This document shows positions 1-13,400 of a stretch of 64,000 nucleotides of DNA, in pieces. How positions within the stretch are numbered: the stretch's first letter is position 1; every line of letters starts with the position of its first letter. The DNA is taken from positions 6,510,001-6,574,000 of the forward strand of contig CM062379.1 of assembly GCA_031310005.1 (NCBI GenBank), read 5' to 3'. Below the pieces are notes generated by a model. That model was given only the letters and a program-made list of their open reading frames with translations, searched no databases and was not told the DNA's origin. The translations under genes and the position numbers were made by a program. The stretch is from Dactylellina haptotyla (lineage: Eukaryota > Ascomycota > Orbiliomycetes > Orbiliales > Orbiliaceae).

Positions 1-880
1 CGCATAAAATCGAACTTTTAAGACACATCATCTACGGAAGAATTCAAAAACAACGAAATCCACCTCATTTTTATACCATCATCTGACATTTTAACATGGA
101 CAGGGGAGACTGCTTCTGACAAAGAGTCCTTTTTCTTCTCACAGAGTGTTTTAGGGAGGGATAAAAGGCCAGCCAACCAGAACATCCATGTGACTATCAT
201 TCTCCGGGTAATTTTCACAATACCTTCAGCTTTCGACGAGGAAACATCCTAAAGCGAGCAAGGGTCTATTCAAGCGAGCATTTAGCAGCTTTCCTCAGCC
301 AGCTCCGCCTTCTCGAACATCAAGGGACTGCCTAGCGAATCCATCAATTTCATATTAAAAACACCATGTTAAATGCCTATGCACACAATAATATATAATA
401 CCCTAAGAATAGGTGCATGAACGCCAATTGGCGCAAACACCACCCCCTTCTCCCACCCCGAAACTCCGACAACATTCCGAACCGTGTGGGTGCCTCCCCC
501 GCCTCCACCGGCCAGGTGGTCAGAAAATAAAAACAGGAAGAATTTAACAATATTTCCCGTTTCGTTTCTACCACCCCCGGGATGAACTCGAGTCCATCCT
601 GTCGGTTTGACGTTTTTGACAGGCTTTGAGAAAGAAAGGAAAACGTGCGTGTGAGGGAAAACGGGGAATTAATGGGTCAACGTTCCGTAACCGTTATTTT
701 GGATTAGCCATCCTCCCGTTCCCTCTTGCCTCTGCCTCTTTCCATATGAAGCAACCACCTCTCTGTATCTTTCTCTTCACGGGGAACCGGTACGAGATAC
801 GACATATCCAGAGTATATGCCGCACAGGTAACGATACCCCCAGTCGCTCCCTCCGTTGAGAGCTTCTCTTCCAGGTACGC
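1..880. other. Left edge, no gene recognised
   Basis: No reading frame here resembles a known family. The part next to 881 should hold the 3' untranslated region of the minus-strand CHY zinc-finger gene that ends at 881. A short minus frame at 18-218 begins with a hydrophobic stretch but carries no other sign of being a gene. Confidence 0.5.
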
Positions 881-3800
881 TCAAGCCTTCACCCGTTTAT
901 ATTTCCTGGGATCCTTTCTACTCATCTTTGTTTTATCCCTCGTCCCTATAATTCCAATTCCAAAAACGTCGTTAGTTAAAAACTTCCTTGTCGAGTCGTC
1001 ACATTACCCCTTTTGAAGTCCTTCTCGAACAGCATGTGCTTTTATGCATAGACAGCAAAATACAGTTTTCGAGCGAAAAGCACGAAAACTAAAAAATCCC
1101 TCCTGCACCACGAAAACGAGAATGCGAACCCGTAACATGTCGTGTGCGGCCAAAGCTTTCGGCTGAGGGATACGGAGCAAGCAAGCTAAAGCTGACTTCT
1201 TCGGCGTAAAAATCAAGGGAGGGTGTAGTGAGACGACCTGAATCGTGAGAAATAGTAGAATCGACAACGGGACTAACCTTTCCCGCCCTCCCAGAATCCC
1301 GAGTTTTTCGAAACAAAGGAATGGCCGCAGAATGCACAGTCATCTGGACGGTAATTCTGCTCGCGAGAGCAGGCTCCACATATCTAGAAAAAGATACCCA
1401 TTCTGGTAGTTAGCATCAAACAATTTAGTTTACCCCATACCCCACATTTGCGGTCGAAAGTTGAGATGCCTAGCCTCGGTTAGATGGAAGGCTTGCTTCC
1501 TTGCTTCAGGGTTGCAGGCGCGTGATGCAACATTGCGCTGAAGTTTTGAAAGTAACCATGATGCTAAGACGTAATGGAATATCGATCGCGACAACCCGCA
1601 GTAATTTTGGAGTAGCAGGTTGCACAGCCTGGTGATGTAAAATTGCAAGTTTCACATCGATATGAATGAGATGCCGCGGGCCGAGTTTTCTCCATCAAGC
1701 AGCCGGCTAAAAGTCGGTATTTCTCCATCTCGTTTTCGTTCTCCAGCTTGTTTGCGCGTGCATCACGGGGCTCCGTAACCACAAGAAAAAGGGAAAAGAA
1801 AACCGCCCAACGAAAATAAAGAAAGCCTTGCTTACCATTCTATTAGCATGTTCGCTAGGATGTCTAGGTTCCACAGAGGCATCGTGGCATCTAAAGATTT
1901 GTAAAGTGAAACGGTTAGCAATCCGAGTCAGCCCAGTGGTCGTCCATCAGGGACGGCAGATTCGCTTGACAGCTTTAGCTGCATAAGCTAGGTGCGGCCT
2001 GCATTCTCTCGCTCATGTGGTACAGAAAATCTTCAAGCGGCATGAGAAGCGAGAAACAAGGCAGCCGCAACAAATCACCGATTTGCGAAATTCCCCCACG
2101 TCTTTCGTTGATGGATATTGTTAGGAATTTCTCCAATCAACTACGAGATGCGTGTAACTATTACCGAGTACCGCATCTCTTTACCGAAACGTTCAAGTCG
2201 GTTAAATGGCCGATCGAGTGATCGACGTTCAAGAACGGGAGATGTTCTCGGGGTACTCCTGGGAGCGATCCCCGTGGTGATTTGCAAGCGAGGGAAAGGT
2301 TTGTCAAGGCCCTGGGGAACTTGGCGAACTCACCTATCGCAAGGGTAGACTTTATTGCAGCTACGACGTCGACGTTAGCATCGGGATTCCGACCGTAAAT
2401 TTTGAATGAAAACGAATCTCTGAGATAATAGGAAGCATTCTCTCCACGCAAACGATCTCTATCTAGAGCAAGATAGCTGACCGGCGAGAGAGCAGAGATG
2501 GTGTTCTCCCCAGCCTGTCGACATACGGGAGGAATGAACGGTGGATGTGTGCGGTCGCAAGAAAGAGCGGGCGGCTCGGTTAAACTCACCATGAGAATCT
2601 GCAGTAAGAAAATAAACACATAAAGGTTAGCCGGCACAATAACAATAAGCACGGAATGCTGGTCAAGGTATCTCCAAACATGTCCCCCGGAAGGCCTCGT
2701 AGATCCCTCTACAGGTAAGTTCACGTCATTCAGGTGTCCAAAACGGCATTTAGGCCGATAGGGTGTACTGGGGACCCGACAGTTTGGTACCTGGGTGGTC
2801 TGTGCCCACACACCCCACATCCTGACGAACGAGCGGCTTTGCTCGCACACCCTTTCCGGGCACGACACCTTATCGACAAAGAGGATGGTGTGAAGGGGAT
2901 CGACACTCACCGGAACCATCGAGTGGATTTACTACCCTCCACCAATAGGCAAAAATGTGCACATCCACGTTAGTCCACCTGACAGCCATTTCAAAATTAA
3001 GCAACTTGAGGGGCGACCAAACTAGCGATCTAGAGCTTCAACTAAGATCCAGACCACCAGTTCGCGAGAACCTAAGGATCGAAGTCCCGAAGTACATCAT
3101 ACGTACCGATAATGCGCGCATCGCCCTAAAGTCGCACAAAATTTTAGCCTGCCGCCCGTCTGCGGAAACGGTCCATCTTACGTTCCAGAAGAAATACTTC
3201 GAAGGAACCGAAATCTTACCTTTCAGGGGTAATTCTGTCCCGACCACAAGACCTAAATTTTCCTTCTGTCGATCATTACTCTTGCGTCAACCTCCATCCA
3301 TCTCTAACGGCGGCTCTGAAGCTTTTTCCGATGCCGCATCTATTCTGCGATCTTTGTGTTGGGCTCACCTGACGCCGTATCTGTCCTCCCGCGCCAAAGT
3401 CGACTATAAGATATGACGAAAGTGATCATTAGCCCCCCACCTTTAAAGCCTCAATACCATATGAGAATATATGATATTAAATTCCAAAGCCGCTTTGACG
3501 TAAATGGTCACATAGGCTCTGAAAAAAAAATCGCGAAGTCAGGCAACTCACCATCGCCTTCCGATATCTTTAAAAACCTGATTTCCGGTATAAACAAGCC
3601 TGTGATGAGAGTGAGCATGTGAAACCGTGTAAACGGAAACCCCCAGAAAATAAGGTTCATAACATACTCATTTTAGCAAAACAAGACCTGCAATTCGTAA
3701 ACATACTCTGGGACCGGGTCACCCCCTGGATTCCACCCGTCATCGTTGTGCTGCAAGTCGCGCATGTCGGTATGAATTCGCTGTCAAAACGATGCAAGAT

Positions 3801-6466
3801 TTTCTATTTTAGCCGATGTCAAGCCCCCAAGATGGAAGATGCACGATTTCGCAATGCGGCACATGGGAAAGTTCAAATGCCCCACAATTATGTCTTATCA
3901 TCGTGCATAATGCGTCCGCAACTTTGTAGGCATCTCCATTTTTAAAGTTTTGCTTATCACTTACCTGGGGAGCAGGTCTACAACTGTACATCCCGAAAGA
4001 TCAAGAAATCCCGCACGTGTGTGATTCTCATGAATTAATTCTCTTCTGAAATCTATATTCGAAGTAATTATCGAAATTGAAAAAGCAAAGTAACCGTCAG
4101 AAATCAAATACGCCAGTGAAATAAAATCCAAGGAGGGATGGGTTAAACCTATTCCTATGACATTCGAGCACTTCTCGCAGCCAAGCAACTTTGGACGGCT
4201 GTGTCTGTTCTCCTTGGCCTTAATGTTATTGATATCGGCGACTGTTTTGCACCTCGTGCACTTCATCGTTATATTGATAGTTTTGAGTTCCAGTAGCTCG
4301 ATGTTCTTCAACTTGATATCAGGGAATGAAATAGACGTTCCGCGTTCGATAGTGGAGACAGGCTCAGGTGCCACAGGCTCTTGTTGGATAACTTGATTGG
4401 CTTCGCCCGTCTCTTCGACGTCTTCATCTGACTCTGAAGGTTCCTCAGAATCGCTTTCCGATGTACTATCTTCATCCCACTCTGGTGGTCGAGTATTCTC
4501 CACGATAATAACGTGGGGTTTACCAGGTACCACAGTTGAAGTACTGGTGATTGTATTCGACGTTGAAGGTCCCGCTTCAGGTAAGGCGGTGGCTACCGTA
4601 GCCGCCAGAGCTGCTTCAGCACTAGCATCGATCTCTTCCTTTGTATCATCTTCAATCTCGATCATATTGTGTAAATTTTGAGCCAAATAATTTAGCTGCG
4701 CCATGAGCGATGCCTCGGACTTCTCGCGCGCGCGCTTAAGAAAGTTCCTTTCAATGCTCGCAGTAATTGACGTGGGAAAACTGCGATCAAATCCTATAGT
4801 GCAAGGCTCCAGTGGATAGAGCTGGGGTACTTTAAGATCTACAGCTTTCAGAAGGAGTAGAGCCGCCGGAAGTAGGTTCTTCATCCTCGGTTCCAGGGGT
4901 ACTTTGTATATGGTACCGGGGGCATTCTTCCAGAAAACATTCGATTGTCTTAACCGAGCTTCCAGCTGCCTTGTTTCCAGAGCACGTCTTGCCCCGGCAG
5001 CTTCCTTTTCTGCAGCGGTGTAGACGGGCTTCGGGGGGTCAGGTTTTTGGAATACCTGAGGCTGTGGGGTCGGCGGTAATGGTGTAGTTTGTTGCAACTG
5101 GTGATCATTGACGTCGAGCTTCGCGACATTTTCGGTAACCGCTCCAAGGTTCGGGACAATCTTGAAGGTTGCCGCCTTCTCAGATGACAAGAAGTCTTCA
5201 AGCCGTTTATCCAAATTGTTCACTAGATCAAGCAGCCTTGTCGTCTTTGAGGCAGACCTTACCAAGCTCGAAAACCCTCGCTCGATATTGAACTGATGCC
5301 CTCGTGGTATATCCTCATTGAGAACTTTGACGGTAGGTCCCTGCGCGTCAGGCTTTAGATAATCCAGCGGCACAAGGATTTCGATCCTGAGCGCATCTAG
5401 ATCATATGGGAAATCATCGGACTGTTTCAGTTCTAGATGGTAGAGCCCTTGCTCCTGATTGACTTCCTGGAATAAGGGCCCCCATCGACGTTTAAGCTGA
5501 TTGATCTCGTTTTCCCTTCGCACTTCGGGAGTATTTTCGCCCGCGGGCGTAGGTCGGCGGACCACCCTGGAGGGATCAACGGCTGGAAGGTGACGGCGCT
5601 TCGCCAACGCGTCGGTGCCAGATGAGCCGCGTGCTGTATGACGTACAGGACGATCACCAGCAGGTTTTCGCTGGCTGGACGAGGTTCCCGGTGCCTGGGC
5701 AGCTGAGTGATCGTCGCCGCCGCCGCTGGCCCCGGTCTGGCCCCGGTCGTGGGAGAATGGGCACTCGTTGCCTTTTCTACACCCTGCAATAACCAATCGA
5801 AGACACAAAAAACAATATCAGTGATCAGCATTCGAATATTCGGTTCAAGACATACAAAGGGGAAAAACGTTAGATGCATTGCGAAACGTGCGATCCCCAG
5901 TCTATTCTCCCGGGCACCTCAAAACCGAGGATGGCAATCTCCCCATTCTCGCATGATGAATGACATATCTAGGATGCGTGTTTTGCATATAGCCGAGAAT
6001 TGACCGTGGGAAATCACTTCTCCAGATTTGCGCGTTGAGGGAAATCGGGTGTGATATTCTGCAGCTGTTCTCGTGACATGCCCAAAGCCGAACATGTTGA
6101 GCAGAATTTCAACACAGCCAAAAATAGGACTCGAACAAGGAAATTCACCCCAAGAGCCAGCATAAAACTGCATAAAACTGCCTCTTTTGATATTCCAGAC
6201 AAGGAGAATTAAACTAGGGGAAGTCGGAAAGTGGGCTTGAACTTACCGGTTTTCGTAGCGTAGAACTTGCAAGGCCGAGGAGCCTTTTGCGCTGTCTGTG
6301 GTGCTCGTGCTGGTCCACGTGAATGCACATGTGTTTGTGACGCCGATGACGAAGGTGCCGCACTAGCCTCATCCCCTGCAGCAGCCGAACCAGCCATCGA
6401 CAATCCGGCAGGACGTTCAAGAGGCACTGGAAAATCCTCGTCAGCTGTCCTCGAGGAGTCTGCCAT
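881..6466 (-). CDS. CCCH plus CHY zinc-finger protein, 13 exons
   Basis: Exons on the minus strand: 6466-6247, 5783-3965, 3780-3668, 3599-3552, 3403-3369, 3280-3220, 3125-3107, 2931-2911, 2598-2590, 2360-2334, 1890-1836, 1383-1278, 945-881. They join in phase to 865 residues. A C3H1 finger (C66, C75, C81, H85; spacing 8-5-3) is itself split by intron 1. An RWD-like region follows in exon 2. Four cysteine pairs (582/585, 609/612, 686/689, 710/713) come next, then a C-terminal zf-CHY domain (RCAHY, RWFRFSCC, YPCDRCHD, ICGACSREQNY, DCAFCGH). The order matches a filamentous-fungal family with C3H1 at the N-terminus and CHY at the C-terminus; its function is not known to me. The start is the ATG at 6466. 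The C-terminus is less sure: I read through to TGA at 881, but a further short exon is possible. The acceptor at 3280 (CAAG) is weak. Confidence 0.9.
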
Positions 6467-7310
6467 ATTTGTTTCAGGCCAGGAAGACGACGGTTCGAAA
6501 TGCAAAGCTATGGAAATTGCAAAAATAGAGTTCGTCCTGGGACTCAAGAGCCAAAGTACGCTCAAGTCCGAGAGTCGTGTTTGATAGAGAGGAGGTTCGT
6601 CTGTGCCCGAAGAACGTGTTCAGTTAGCGCCGCAATTCGGTCCTGTCCCACTTCCCCGCACAAATCGGAAGGATCGTGTGCAACGTGATCTCCTCCCAAT
6701 GCAAGAACCCCTCGTCCAATTTTGCTTGGACGCTGAGGGGAACGAGAACCCCCTCGCCAGAGCCCTGGTTTCAGACGTGATCTGTCATTTCGACGCGCGA
6801 TATATCTCGAGTGAGGAGATGAAAACAGTTAAGTAGAGCAAAGGCCAGGGCACGATTGGAGGAGGCAAAGTCGAGGCCATGTCTTGTTGCAGTCAGGTGC
6901 CTCGAGGAACGATTGATGAACGCTCGCGCCCCGTGGCTGCAGATTAAAGCTTGACAGGATTCCCAAGTTCGCGCCCGGAAACGATGGTCGGATTCAACGC
7001 TCCAACGGCGAGCGGCTGAATGGAAGATGGAGGGTTGGAACAGCTTACCTCGTGCTTCTACCGAGACGAGGTGGTATTCTCGATGCCAATTAGCAAGCTA
7101 CTCGACCGTTGGGAGTGCGTAAGTTATCTGTCGGCTGTCAGTCAGCTATCACACTCGAGTGAGCAGATGTGTCGTAAACTCGCCGCCCAGCCCAAGCGAT
7201 TCGCTACCAGAAATATTCTGGCCCACTCGCTGAGCTCTGGAAGTACCCACCTAGTGACTGCGCTTTTGTTTATGTTTTCGGAGGCGAAGCTTTGTTATGC
7301 TTAAACTCAG
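6467..7310. promoter_or_regulatory. 5' flank of the CHY gene
   Basis: This stretch lies upstream of the minus-strand start at 6466 and should hold its 5' untranslated region and promoter. Short open frames on both strands look like chance. I see no clear TATA box. Confidence 0.35.
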
Positions 7311-7552
7311 ATCTCGTGATCCAATTGTATTGTGATCGTATGAATGCTAAATGCTATGTTCTCTGGTACCTGTCCAGCCTCGCATGTTGCTGACCTGCTT
7401 TATATGGCTGCATTCGGTGAGGCCTCCTGCCTGCGAGTGGCAATTGCGCTGCGACAGAACAACTGATGATTCATTTTCGGTCATTCGCAACACATCCGTA
7501 CGTGGACATTAATTCACATTATTGTTCATGTTGAAGTCAACGCGGCTTCGAA

Positions 7553-7588
7553 AGAGCACACAAACTGATGAGAGCACACAAACTGATG
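7553..7588. repeat. 18-bp tandem duplication
   Basis: The unit AGAGCACACAAACTGATG occurs twice, head to tail and without mismatch, at 7553-7570 and 7571-7588. It lies in non-coding sequence and looks like a recent slippage duplication. Confidence 0.85.
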
Positions 7589-9065
7589 ACTCGGAGGAAT
7601 GCTAAGCTTAAAGCTAGCTGTCGTTGACCCAGCAATGCATTCGGCCCCAGTTCGCCGCCTTGTGCGGGGGAGGCGGTCACAGAACCCACCGACATTATCT
7701 AAACCTTCAAGGCGGAGGATCACGCACACAGCTGCTGTGAATTCCTCGGATCCAGATGCATAGATGCGGTTAATGAACTTTGGTTGATTACTCGTGCCCC
7801 ATTATAATTATACGGCGCTAAACCACCGGGACCTGTGGAACTTCGGACATTGGCCAGACGTTGCTGCATAGCTGTCCTGATATAGCATGATCATCAAAGT
7901 CACTTGACAGTCTACAGATATCCGACTCTCTGCCTATACTTTGCCACCCAAGCCTCCCTATTTTCCGTCCCCGCGTTGGCTCTGGCCAAGCGGAAGGAAT
8001 GCTGACAAAAGACGATATATCCAATGATAAACTCGTGCCTTAAATTTCCCGAATGTTATCCTTCCATGCGACGAACGAGAGATATAATTCTCCAGTAAGC
8101 TTGAGCTAGAGCCAACTGGAGCTCTTGCGGTGGCGGTGGTGGTGTGTATTATCAACACGAACACACCCTCTCTGATAAATAACAAATCTGCCGCCTCACG
8201 TCGTCGTCGTTGCCAGACGACCAGCATCAATACGTACCCGCGGATTACCTGTTTGCTGCTCGTCAATTATCCGGGTGCGGTGACACAGATAACGACATGT
8301 CCACGTTTCGGTAATAAAAAATCTCGTCCGGTTGACAGCTTCGCTCGTGCTCGGAAGCTCTTACGGCGAGATACGCACAGGGTGCCGTGAAGCCCTTACC
8401 GAAGCTGATGTTTCGCCCAAAGTAGAAATCGTGACGAACCGTGTGGTGTGAGAAACGCCGGGGTGCGTGGGGTAGCATCTCCAAATCCACCAAACATCGA
8501 ATTCCCATTATAAAACAAAAACCGGCGAGCGAATCCAGTTTAATATATATGAAAACGCCTCGGTCTGCCTAATCTCGCGCGGGACGGAATATCGTCGCCG
8601 TATCGAGCCATCCGAGAGGACGCCGGGCTTCGCGACGCCTCCCTTCGACTAATCGGAATTTCTCATGCCGATATCATCCGTCTCCATTGGAAGCAAGCTC
8701 GTTTTTATCCCGTTCATTCGTAAGGGAAAACGCCATGCCCCCAAAATATTTGTCTTTTGTGCACCCGTGTGTGGAGGAGGAAAGCCTCTGAAAGAAAACA
8801 CCACCTAATAACATGATTTGATATTACATATATTAATACGTCGAATTCGAGTTCTGGATTCCGTAAACGCACCGTCAGCACCCTAAAATAAGAATTTCGA
8901 AAAGGTGGTGTGGTCACGATCAAGGGTGTGCGAAATGGTCGATGACCCGTTGTGGAAATTCAATGGTCTGTGATAGGTTCTCTCGCTGGTTTTTGCGTAT
9001 TTGCGTAGGTAATGGTTCATGTACGCTTTCTGCTCCCTTCGACGAGAGTGGAGTTGGACTAGCTG

Positions 9066-9128
9066 GCGGCTTGCAGGCAGTTGCAGATGGGTTTGCAGTA
9101 GCTTGCAGCTGGCTGCAGCTCAAAGCTT
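9066..9128. repeat. GCAG-rich short repeats
   Basis: The hexamer TTGCAG recurs four times in about 60 bp, together with CTGCAG and GGCAG variants. It is an imperfect simple-sequence tract of unknown role. Confidence 0.6.
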
Positions 9129-9986
9129 GCCCCGGTGTGGACAGATGCTTGATACCGTATGCCGGATGCTGGATCGCATGCTGGACTGGTGCACATGAGC
9201 GATGAGTTGTCCATCCACAGCACTAAAACAACCCGACCTTTTGGCCCCCAACCTTGGAAATCGTCGTTGGTGATTGGAAGACGTCGCGAAATCACTGGAT
9301 GCACAACATCACGCAAGCGAAGAGCAGGCAGGTCCGTTCTGCTCGTCAAGGAGGCGAGGCTAACGAAAGGAGTAGCGTCGCTCGCAACCCCCAAAACTTG
9401 ATTTCGCTGGAGTCGTCCTGAGGCTGGCCTGTCCGGTCCTCCCCACATAGTTTATCGCAGCAAGGTGTGTTTCATCATTGGTCACGACTCGATTGCGGTT
9501 GTCCCAGTTACCATTTCAGAGGCGGCTTTTATATCTTCAGCCTTATGACGGTTCCCGTGGTCAGCTCCAGGCTCAAGTGATTGATGACATGGCAATGATA
9601 ATAGCCAGTCGTTTGTTAGTCTGTTTCTCGCCTCGCGTCGATAGCAAACATCGCCTCGTGCAAACGACCTCTTCAAATCCTTTCGAGTCGATATCATATC
9701 ACCAAATACAACGGATTAAAAATAAAATAAAATAATTCATGGAGCTCGCAGAAGTGAGATTCTGTCATGATCACGGTTACAGTCCTGTCGTCGTCTTTCA
9801 CAGCATGTACGTCGACAGGGGGAGTCTTCTAGGGGTGATTCTTGAATCGACATGTGCAGTGCATCGAAGCAAGTCCTGCATGCATCATACCTGCCTGTTC
9901 ATGCTCAGCTTTAACCTTCTGAGGTTAAGCTACTCTCTATTCTGTCTCTCATCGCATGCGAACAGAAACAAAACATCCACCCGAAA

Positions 9987-10002
9987 CCATCCATCCATCC
10001 AT
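9987..10002. repeat. CCAT tetranucleotide microsatellite
   Basis: Four exact copies of CCAT, followed by a degenerate CTAT unit, in non-coding sequence. Confidence 0.85.
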
Positions 10003-13000
10003 CTATCATGCACGAATTATGCAATTCCCTCGAACACTGGCTGCCTTCTTCCAAGTTCGAAGACACCTATGAGGAACTCCTAAACTAAGCTTATGGACAA
10101 ATTAAAAGTAGTTCCCTGAGAAATTGGCTGTGAACACCCAAAAGGCACCCCTTGGCCATGCAAAAATACTACTCGAAATAGGTCTGGCCCCGTACATGTG
10201 CAAGTGTACCCGTGAATTCCTAAGAACCCGCATGCAAAGGAGATTGGAATTATGAAGGTTGAACCTTGAATCGTGCGCGCCCTTCGGGCGAACCGTGCAG
10301 CTCCAGGCATATATGCCTGTGAAGGTTTCAAAAGCCGTTCCTTCCCTCTGGTGCTGCGGGCGGCAAGCTGCAAAGAGCCATCGGCTCGGGTTTATCGCCT
10401 TCGCGTGAAGCTTCCAGTGCATTAGGTTGGACGTCGGTTTTAATTGCAGGATGCAATAGCGGTCTGGAAATAGTCTCTAGCTTAACTCCTGGAGAGGAGT
10501 AAATAGGATGGCATATCAAAATACTGATTTGGAACACTAAACTGTCAAACTTCCACATAAAAATGTTGAAACCGCCAATGAGGCGTCAATCTCATGATCT
10601 CGCATATTACGCGTGGCTGAAAATCTAGATCTATAAATCCTACAGCCACAAAGTAAGGGCGTTTTTTGACACGGACACGGACCCGGTCATGTTCAGGAAA
10701 CAAGCCCCAAAAAGCTTTATAGATCGGACATTTAGTCCGACAGATAATCCGTTAACCGGTCTCCTTGCAATATCTCTCACGGAGCGGAAGAATGAGGGCG
10801 AAAAGATAGGATCGAGAGAGACCGAGCTGCAAAGTCAAATCACGGAGCCCTGCGGTAAATAGCCCGGTTCCGAGGGACAACGAAGGATTCATCTCGAACA
10901 TCACACTTCCATGGGCGGTGTGCATAGCCTGAAGTCCAGAATTCACCTCAACCCACAAACAGGCAAAGCCAAGGCTAATCTTTGGCGGAGGAGCTACCAC
11001 TCAAGCTTCTTGACCCTCAAACAACAATTCTGCATATAAAAGCCTGCAATATCGAAATGTATCCCTTCATAGGCGAGATTTGATATGCCGACCGGACCCA
11101 TGATTGTGCATTAGCTTAAGCTTCTTTCTTACGTAGATAAACTAGGGGGTGCGAGCTGTTCGGTAGCTGTGACGAATTTTCTCTCGCTGTTCTCTACTTG
11201 GATTGATCCTCGACTAGGTCCGGACAAAGCAAGCTTGCAAAAAGAGGTGTTTATTGATATCGACTTTTCCCAAGCGATAAGCTGATAAACTGAACCCTCC
11301 CCACCATCCGTGGCCGTGAACCAGGGTTGATATCCAATTGATTAAATCACGATTTGCAAATTGACGCTTTCTATTTTTCCCTAATTCTGCTTATCGAAGA
11401 GCCCCCCCTAGATGTTCGCACTCGCAACTGAACCAGCCGTCTTCCGCCCTGCCCCATCCCCCGGCAAATCCCAATGAGTGGTGATGAGTGAAGAATCTTC
11501 GTTGGGAAAGGAGAAGAGCGCGGCTTCCCGATCCAACACACATACGTAAATTTCCGGGGGTTGGGTCTTATGCAAAATGCAAGCTTGTCAACGGCAATAT
11601 CGACGATGTAACAGCCCGCCCTAGTCCGGCCGGCCGACGAAGTCTGACCGGGGCAAAGGAGCGTAGAAGGGAACGAAACGGCAGCGTAAGGCTGCGTTGT
11701 TGGCGGAACAGGGAACATGATGTTTACCAGGTCGTCAGTTTGTCGACTGACTGACACATATGCAACATGTGAAAACCGCTGATACAGACCGTTTTCGAGT
11801 CAAAGCACCTACATCCTGTCTCGCAACCCTTATGTTCTTTCTCGCTATGAATTAAAATATATTCAAACGGCTCGCCGCCCAAGTAGGAAATCTGCGAAGA
11901 GGAGTTCCTGGAATTTTTCCTTAGTGATGGTTAACGTAAGCAAGCCGCCGCCATCTGGGGCGGGACGGAAGGAATAGGAAGCATGATATACGGCGTTGGA
12001 GGAAGTCCGGTTCACGAATTTTGTTGCGGTTTTATATAAAGTGCTCGACACCATCCCCAACGAGACTGCAGATGACGTTACCGCCGCTTTGTTCGTTCGA
12101 CCAAAGTTCTAGCCCCCCTCCAACAATAGATATCAACCGTAGACACAATGCGAACCACCAGAATCTTCCGTCTTTCATGTCGAGTACAAGCAAAATCCTT
12201 GAAATAGCGAGTTCAATTGCCCTCGCTTATGGCCTCGACCACACTTCATTACCATTTACCATTACCACACAAGCAACCTCTTCCCAGGTCGTCAACTCAG
12301 ACAGATCTTACCTACAGGAAGCGGTTTTACCCTTCCCCTCACTAATCATAAAAAATGCGTCACGGCAACAACCAACCAAGACAATAGATACAGACGCTAA
12401 GTTAGCTCATTCCGGGGAAGAGGGAAGTTATCTGAGGTCCGCCAGTTCGCGGCCAGGGCATCGCGGAACCTCGCCCTGTGCATCCAACAAGTAATGATCA
12501 CCCTCGTTTTTTTCTCCCGCAAAGCTCGTGAGAGAGGAACTAGCTCCCAATCTGGCAATTCCCTACCTTGAACGGAAAGGGATTCCAATTCCTCGGATTT
12601 TAGTCATAATAACGCTTTCGGGTTAATTTTCCTCTCTCTCACCCTCACGTTTTTTGATATTATAAGATTTCGCGATCTCATACCATACTAGCTCTGATAA
12701 CATACTAGCGGCTACCCTTTTCTCCTTCGTTATCAAACAAGCAACGTTTTATCGACACACCCCGTGATGTGATTTAATACCAACTAGCAGATGGAAGAAA
12801 CAGCACCAAAGCAGAGTCTAGCTACTTCCCAACCCCGGATTTTTCTTTTCTCTCTCCTACCAGCTAGTAGTAATAGTAATAGTGGCATACCTGAAGTCCG
12901 TTTTGAACGAACGCACACACGCCACCGAGAACATGAACATGCCATGTGTTTTGATTCGACTCCTGCTTTTGCGAAGATTTCACCATTCGCATTCGCCCAT

Positions 13001-13400
13001 TGTGATTACAGACATACATATAAAACAGGTGCACTGCAGCCGCTTGCAACACCCCGCATGATCCAGGAGGATTTCCTATATACGTAATCCACAAGTGCGA
13101 AACCGAGCAGTAACGGTGGTACCGGTTACCTGTTTTAAATTTTATCACTGCGTTCAATCGCCACCCTTTATTCCTCCGCCCATGGTGAGACGTGATGGAT
13201 TCCGCTACTATCTGGTGACAATCTTGTAAAACGCACCCGAGTCAGAAATCCAGATCGAAAATCGCATCCGCATCGTGCCATGGTTATGCTATGCATCGCG
13301 GGAATTCGAAACGGGGGGTCCGGGGTAATGGTAAATGCTGTGGCTTTTTTGATATCAAAATCATAAATCTGGTAAGACACGCTTCGTCGGCCGATTTAGG

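Larger units (their letters stand above)
7311..13400. other. Gene desert, first part
   Basis: I found no frame with family resemblance on either strand. Visible structures are an 18-bp tandem duplication at 7553-7588, a cluster of TTGCAG/CTGCAG words at about 9066-9128 and a CCAT microsatellite at 9987-10002. A minus frame at 11863-12060 and a plus frame at 12021-12494 are open but match nothing I know. Given the tiny exons in the neighbouring CHY gene, exons could be hidden here. Confidence 0.45.

Noticed and set aside
18-218. Minus frame with a signal-peptide-like start
   Set aside because: It begins with GTG or an internal ATG, is about 60 codons long, and has no mature-domain features or neighbours that support it.
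2161-2919. Long minus open frame of 252 codons
   Set aside because: It crosses introns of the CHY gene in the wrong frame. The true coding pieces here are three short exons (2598-2590, 2360-2334 and 2911-2931) in other phases.
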